DNA from: Ophioderma brevispina
Lineage: Eukaryota; Echinodermata; Ophiuroidea; Amphilepidida; Ophiodermatidae
Assembly: GCA_023653785.1 (NCBI GenBank)
Contig: JAMKCH010049174.1
Span: forward strand, 1-64,000
Reading direction: 5' to 3'
Length of the DNA stretch: 64,000 nt
Shown here: one piece after another, positions 58,601 through 64,000 of the stretch
Layout of the letters: every line of letters begins with the position of its first letter
Position numbering within the stretch: position 1 is the first letter of the stretch
Program-made: the position numbers and the translations under genes
Notes under the pieces: model-generated
Databases searched by the model: none
The model's input: only the letters and a program-made list of their open reading frames with translations
What the model was told of the DNA's origin: nothing

Positions 58601-59340
58601 CAAAATTGCATAGTTGTCAGAGTTCTTTCTGTATATGTTCCTTGCTTCTGCATTGGGCCATATTATTTTTTTTTTTGCAATATGGGAGCAAAATCCAAGT
58701 CACATTGGCGTGTGTAGCCACAACCCCATAAACAAGTGATGGCCTCCTGGCCTCAGCAGAGCTGTATCAAATACAGAATGTCAGTGTTGCTGTATTGGGC
58801 CTAGAGTAACAGAATATGACATGTTTTTTGACGGCTATCACACAGCGACACCATACTAACATGATAGGGAACTGTGATGAGCGTTTGGCATCTACACATC
58901 CGCAACAGTATGGTAAATAAGAGAGTGCCATTTATGCTTTAATGGTTTGGTATACATGGTGTAAAAGGTGATGCAGATGGCATTATGCTGCGCAAACGTA
59001 CATACCATAACAAGGGGGCCAGGGTATTTAAATGAGGAATGGGCCTTTCTTGGCAGCATGCGTATATGAAATAAATGGTGCACGGTGTAATGATGCTAGC
59101 AAAGCTTGTATCATACCATATACTCACAATACACAAGACAGGAAAAAAAATGAGTATTTATGCCTCGTGTAAAGATAACGAAGATGTAGGCGGAACCGTA
59201 CCCAAAAATAACAAGGAGAATTTAGTGGTAGGCTTACCCACCACTCGATAGTGTAAGAAAAAAAAGCAAATTGATTTGTTTGAGGCCCAACTGGCACTAT
59301 AACCACATAACTACGGAAGGGTAAAAGAGAGTAGGCCGAA
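55640..59340. repeat. Strongly diverged satellite-like DNA
   Basis: Phrases such as 'agctgtaccat', 'gccgtaccatata', 'gtaggcggaacc' and 'aaccata' recur at irregular spacing (for example at about 56875, 57355, 57455, 58050, 58085, 58755 and 59190). They resemble the clearer ~100-base satellite at 59360-60170 and 61540-62030. The period is blurred by indels and I cannot delimit monomers here. Open frames of up to 166 codons across it are not supported as genes. Confidence 0.4.
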
Positions 59341-59359
59341 GTTTGCACTCATGTATTGG

Positions 59360-60170
59360 AATGGCATACTGATGGGGTTAGCGGAATTAGCGTAAATGCA
59401 GACTATACTCTTACCGTGTAATAAATGGCATACTCGGTGTTAGCGGAACTTATCATAACTACAGAAGGCCGAATGAGCATAGGCTCCGAACGCATTATTG
59501 AATTATGGTGTATTGACGGTTGTTAGGCGGAGCTTGCCGTAATCCCACATGCACTGTGGAAGTGTGCAATGAGTGTTAGGCGTAGGTTTGTACTCAATAA
59601 TTTACAAATACGCATCTAGCTTGTGTTGCCGTGAGCTAAGCCATAACCATATAACATAACTAGGGAAAGGTTAAATGAGCGTAGGTGTAGCCGTATTCAT
59701 CGATAACAAATAACTGCGAAGGTTGAAATTCTCAAGTAGGCTGCGTACTATATAATAACTAGTGAAGGGTGGATGAGCGTTAAGCATAGCCATACCGCAA
59801 ATAGTGTGAAGAGTAATAAAATAGGGTATTGGTTGTGGTTAGCGGAGCGGTACATTACCATAGGAACAATGTTGGGTGATGACTCGAATGCATTAGTGTA
59901 CCCTTACTCGTCTATGTGCGGATAATGGTTGTATTGCTGGGGTTAGCAGAGCTGTACCATAACCGTAACTCTGAAAGGGGTGAAAGTGCGTAGGTGTAAC
60001 CGTACTCATATAGTTTAGATGGCGTATTGATAGTGTTCTGAGCGGTACCATTAACCATATAACATCTAGGTTGAGTGATGACTCAAATGAGCATAGGCTT
60101 AGCCATACTCGTATAGTGTAAATACATCGGTATTGATGGGTCTTAGCGGTTTGAAACCGTAACCTATATA
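59360..60170 (+). repeat. Satellite array, ~100-bp monomer
   Basis: The monomer begins about 'ggcgtattgatggtgttagc' and continues 'gga.c.gtaccataaccata', 'gggtgaatgagcgtaggc' and 'gtagccgtactcatatagtg'. Monomer starts are seen near 59363, 59428, 59509, 59823, 59928, 60021 and 60126, with much indel variation. The same monomer reappears at 61540-62030. Confidence 0.65.
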
Positions 60171-60241
60171 ATCCTCAATCAATCAATCCTCAATCATCAA
60201 TCAATATTTTTTGTTCATCAACAAGATACAGCAAATATAGT

Positions 60242-60242
60242 A

Positions 60243-60287
<45 letters not shown>

Positions 60288-60300
60288 GGGGGGGGGGGGG
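60242..60300. repeat. Poly-G run of about 58 bases
   Basis: A nearly uninterrupted G homopolymer with a single A. It separates the two satellite blocks. Runs of this length are rare in genomes and hard to sequence, so it may mark a weak consensus or an assembly join. Confidence 0.9.
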
Positions 60301-60309
60301 ACGATAATA

Positions 60310-61530
60310 ATAGATAAGTGATATATATATTACAATGATAATTGAAGTAATTGAGGAAAGATATATTCATCGAATTCAAGTGATATTTAATCAATAATCA
60401 TTGAGCACAATAACTGAAGGGAATTAGGTACAGACCTGCCAACATTTACAGGATTTTCCCTTGCAAAAAATTAAGATTTACTGAACAGGTCAAAATACAA
60501 AAACTCAGGACTAATTGCAACATAGTAACACGACGATAATGCCTATTCAAGGTGGGTTGGCGGTTGTATCTTGAGTACATACTATTTTAATTTTAATGAG
60601 ATAACCTTGCTGTACAAGTGGTGAACGAGGTCACTGCTTAACGCGGTGCGTGGGGTGCAGTGCCTCTTCAAAATTCCTATACAAAACGATGTAACGTGAA
60701 ATTCAAGAAAGGGCACAAAGACACAAACACACAAATACTAACACAGAACGTTCACAAACTAACAATTAACACCTCCGACTCTTGGATAAAAAAAATAGAT
60801 AAATGACTATTAAAAAATTAAGATGATAACAGCACTATAGGAACTGATAATGTTTTTTCATTTTTGTTTTGAAGAAATGAGTTTGGGGGGCAGGTTTTAA
60901 TGGAGGGTAAGTTAAACAAGCAAGGACCTTGATTCTTATTGTGTTTTTTGCCAGGACGTGTTAAACATTTTAATATGAGGAATGTCGGCATGCCTGGTTT
61001 GATAATGATTAGTGCGATATGGAAGTTGAAGAATCTGCTCAAGAGATCATTTGGCAGTAAGTTATGGTTTAAATTGATACGTGAGGTAGCAAGTTGGACC
61101 TGTAAATGTCTCGACTTTCACGGTTTGAGTGATGAGAAACAGGGATCTGTATGATCCTACCACAAGGATGGGTGAACGTTCTAATTACACGTTTCTGAAG
61201 TAGGAAATGCGAATCTAAACCATTTTTTAGCGTCAGCGCAAGCCATAGCACCATATGATATGACGGTCAAACAAGACAATTGTAAAGTGTATGAAGTGAT
61301 TTTTGTGTAGAAATGGTCCGAACTTTATCGAATATGGTTGTGTTTACCTAAGCACTCTGCTACTTTCTGGCAGCTTTTGGCGTCAAAAACGGCTATGATA
61401 ACCCCCCCCCCAAAAAAAAAGATGTGCAGAAACAAAAATAAGAATGGAAATCCGGGGAACGATTTTGAATTTTTTAAAATCTTGTAATCGGATAACCTAT
61501 ATTAGGGTGATCGGTTAGACCCTAGTGTTG
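60310..61530. other. Non-coding interval between satellite blocks
   Basis: AT-rich sequence without satellite monomers and with no recognised coding. A C run followed by an A run lies near 61403-61420. Confidence 0.35.
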
Positions 61531-61539
61531 ACCCTCAAA

Positions 61540-62030
61540 TGAGTGTAGGCATGAGCTGTGCTCATACACTGATAAATATGGCGTATTGATGGTGTTAGCA
61601 TAGGTTGACCATAACCCGAACTACGGGAGGGTGAATGAGAGCGTAATGCGTAGCCGTACCATATAGGCGTTATAATGGCGGGTACTCGATGGTGTTCGCG
61701 GAGTCGTCCATTAACCAAACAAACATAGGTTGAGTGCTGACTCAGATGAGCGTAGGCGTAGCCGTACTCAGTGTGAAATATGGCGTACTGAATGGTGTTA
61801 GCGGTAGCTGTACCATGAACCATATACCGAGCAAATAACTGTGGAAGGGTGATATGAGCGTAGGCGTAGCCCTATCTCATAAGTGTAAAATATGGCGTAT
61901 TGATGGTGTTCAGCGGACGCCGTAACATAAACATAAACAAAGAGGGAGAAATGGCGTAGGCGTAGCCGCGCATCATATATGTGAGAAAAAAATGGTGTAT
62001 AGGATGGTTGTTAGCGATCTTGTAACAGTA
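61540..62030 (+). repeat. Satellite array, ~100-bp monomer, clearest block
   Basis: Monomer starts ('atggcgtattgatggtgtta' and variants) lie near 61579, 61676, 61782, 61891 and 61991, intervals of about 97-109 bases. Each contains 'gagcgtaggcgtagccgtac' or a close variant. Same orientation as 59360-60170. Confidence 0.75.
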
Positions 62031-62039
62031 CCATTTTAA

Positions 62040-62880
62040 AAAACAATCAGGAAGAGGACAGGACCTTGACTTGCTTGCACACTTGATCAATAGGGTCCTT
62101 CTTGTTACACTTAAGGTCATCACCAAATAGACAAAGACCCTTCACACCGTGAATTGATTATAGAAATGTGGGCGCAACTACAACCAGTGCCACCGCAGCA
62201 GACGCACTGGGACATATGCGCGGGCATTGCTTGTGGCAGGAGGGGTGCGCGGCAAAAGGAAATTAAACATGCACGGATAAACAAAAGCTGAACAACTTGC
62301 CTATTAGGTGATGAACAAAGATAGTCAGTAGTAGCCAGGCAGAAGAACTGTAAGCTCTGTGGGGAGGAGAGCCTTGAAGTGACAGAAACACAACATTCCT
62401 ACATGCACAGCGGGGAGACATGAACAAGGTAGGCGACGGTTCATAAATAATATCAGACATGACAACCATGTTCCCGGGTAGACCTTTTAAGTCCATCTGG
62501 GCGTTTATAGCCCCGCCATTCAGGAAGGTCTAGCCTTGTTAGTAAGTAGCTGGAGAGCCTAGGTCAGGTAAAGGTCATGCTGCTAAGGACTAGCAAGCCT
62601 AGGCTAGGCTCTAGGCATGATAGAGACATGGATTCTTCTAGAGCAGGAATTTGGCAGGCTATTTGGTGAGACGCAGCAAGCACAGCAACCAAAACAAACC
62701 AAAACCCAACCTGACTGAGCATCCCCAGAAGATGAGATGATGTTTTGGGGTGAGAAATTAACATTTAACTGTACTGAAGTACTTTTATTTGTATACAAGA
62801 CCCCCAAAGTACACCAAGGCAGCATAGAAAGATAGCATTTGCAGAGCCTAGGTGACCACAGGATGAGGACATGTGCAGCC
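62040..62880. other. Non-coding interval
   Basis: No recognised gene. Short repeats of 'gcctaggctaggctctaggc' type at about 62555-62620. Confidence 0.35.
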
Positions 62881-62883
62881 TAA

Positions 62884-63045
62884 TCCCAAATAGGCCAATG
62901 AGGGCGCCAAACAAGGGTGACAAACATGGGGAGCCCGGACAGAGTAGACATCCAGATAGAGTGTCAGTTGGATGTCCGTGTCCAGATGGAGTGGCACCTT
63001 AGGATAATCCTAGCTTGTCCAATAAAAACCAGTTAGGAAACTAAC
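62884..63045. repeat. Dispersed repeat, partial copy (part 2)
   Basis: Matches about 54045-54205 in the same orientation: 'caaataggccaatgagggcg', 'gtcagttggatgt', 'gtgtccagatggagtggcac' and 'cttgtccaataaa'. Part 1 is missing. Confidence 0.65.
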
Positions 63046-63059
63046 TTTCCCTTAACTAT

Positions 63060-64000
63060 GATTGGTTGATGAATTTGGGGATTAAATGTCGGGGCGAAAC
63101 CTTGCAATTTCAAATTTTAGCCCCTCCAAAATCTTACTAACATGAGAATTGTGATGGTTCTTTTACTTTATACGTAAGGAAAATGGCTATTCTGAACATT
63201 ACATAGTAAGTTTCATGTGTATATATATAATTTTTCAATATGACCAAAAAATTTCTGGGGTGGCCAACTCGCATATCCCACACTTTACACTTCCTGTCCT
63301 AGGGTAGGTCCAGGGTTGTAATATCATTTTTTACACCCCCCAGCCCCCCCCCCCCCCCCCCACAGCGAGTACGGGGATGGGGTCTACAATAACAAAAGCA
63401 ATGGTAACATCTTTGAGGATGTGGGTGATTGGTAAAAACCTGGGGTTTCAACTGGTTGATTGGTTTGTTAAGTCTATGCAAAGGAAACATGGCTACTTTA
63501 AACTTCCCAGAAATGTGGGGATGGAGACCCTCCCTCCATAATTAAAAAATTCCACAAATTTCAATCACAAAATGTCACAACAGCCATTGTAATATGTTTT
63601 CTTAACCAATTAAAATTGAAATTTACATTTGGATAACTACTGTGAAACCCAATTTTCAAACCTTAATGGAGCAACCAACATTTTGGTTATAAGAGGAACC
63701 ATAAGATGGTGGGCTTAATGTGAAAGATTTTCCCCTGCTAAAACATTTAGAAGCTGTATACCTAATTGGTTAAAACACTATATAAATGTCAATTTTTCTG
63801 TGAGATTGAAAGTGGTGGGGGACACCCTACTTCTTTACCTGAAGGGTTATTGAATGTCCAAAAACACCCACCAGCCACCACCACCATAGCCACTTTATAC
63901 ACTTCTTAAACCAACGGCAAAGACCAAAAACAAAGCTGCAAGTTAAAGAACTATGGTGTTCAAACTGAACAATATCAATGAGAAGAAACTTCGCAATGAC
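63060..64000. other. Non-coding interval to window end
   Basis: No recognised gene. A C-rich run lies at about 63336-63361. The rest is AT-rich. Confidence 0.35.

Overview
The window is metazoan nuclear DNA. It has no dense operon-like coding, it is AT-rich, and it carries many interspersed repeats: a Helitron, a Penelope-like element, a DIRS-like element, two non-LTR retrotransposon fragments and more than ten foldback/MITE-type elements. The only host-type genes I recognise are two paralogous single-exon glycosyltransferases of family GT92 (DUF23). This mixture fits an invertebrate, most likely a deuterostome (echinoderm, hemichordate or lancelet-like). That placement is inference from family content, not proof.

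Layout. 1-15.3 kb is one large decayed Helitron complex. Its 5' part is present twice in tandem (1 to about 6590, and 7119 to about 11592). A Penelope-like element of about 2 kb lies in a TA microsatellite of the first copy only. The second copy continues into a Rep/helicase region (Helitron_like_N and Pif1-type helicase motifs) that is split by a short LINE-tail-like insertion. 15.8-18.6 kb is a decayed DIRS-like element on the + strand: RT start, RNase H, then tyrosine recombinase. 18.6-28.9 kb is non-coding, with a GC-rich inverted-repeat element (20.36-21.35 kb), minisatellites, one candidate exon and a palindromic MITE (26.23-26.60 kb). 28.96-30.42 kb is GT92 gene A on the - strand, complete except for one apparent frameshift. 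30.5-39.7 kb holds several inverted-repeat elements, a tRNA-like sequence and a palindromic minisatellite. 39.72-41.11 kb is GT92 gene B on the - strand, broken by several frameshifts. 41.8-46.5 kb holds a TA-flanked foldback, a two-orientation 21-bp array and more MITEs. 46.56-48.8 kb is a head-on junction of a CR1-type LINE (- strand) and a second LINE (+ strand). 49.5-53.3 kb is a duplicated segment in which only the first copy carries a hairpin insertion with a 9-bp target duplication; the second copy preserves the empty site. 53.7 kb to the end is dispersed repeats plus a diverged satellite of about 100 bp, interrupted by a poly-G run of about 58 bp.

How it works together. The two GT92 genes are the remnant of a local tandem family of Golgi-type glycosyltransferases. 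Everything else is mobile or satellite DNA, much of it nested, so the relative order of several insertions can be read. I found no clear evidence of a new multi-gene system. The most informative structures are the dated hairpin insertion, the long-TIR foldback family with three large copies, and the indel-rich tandem Helitron duplication, which may partly reflect consensus quality.
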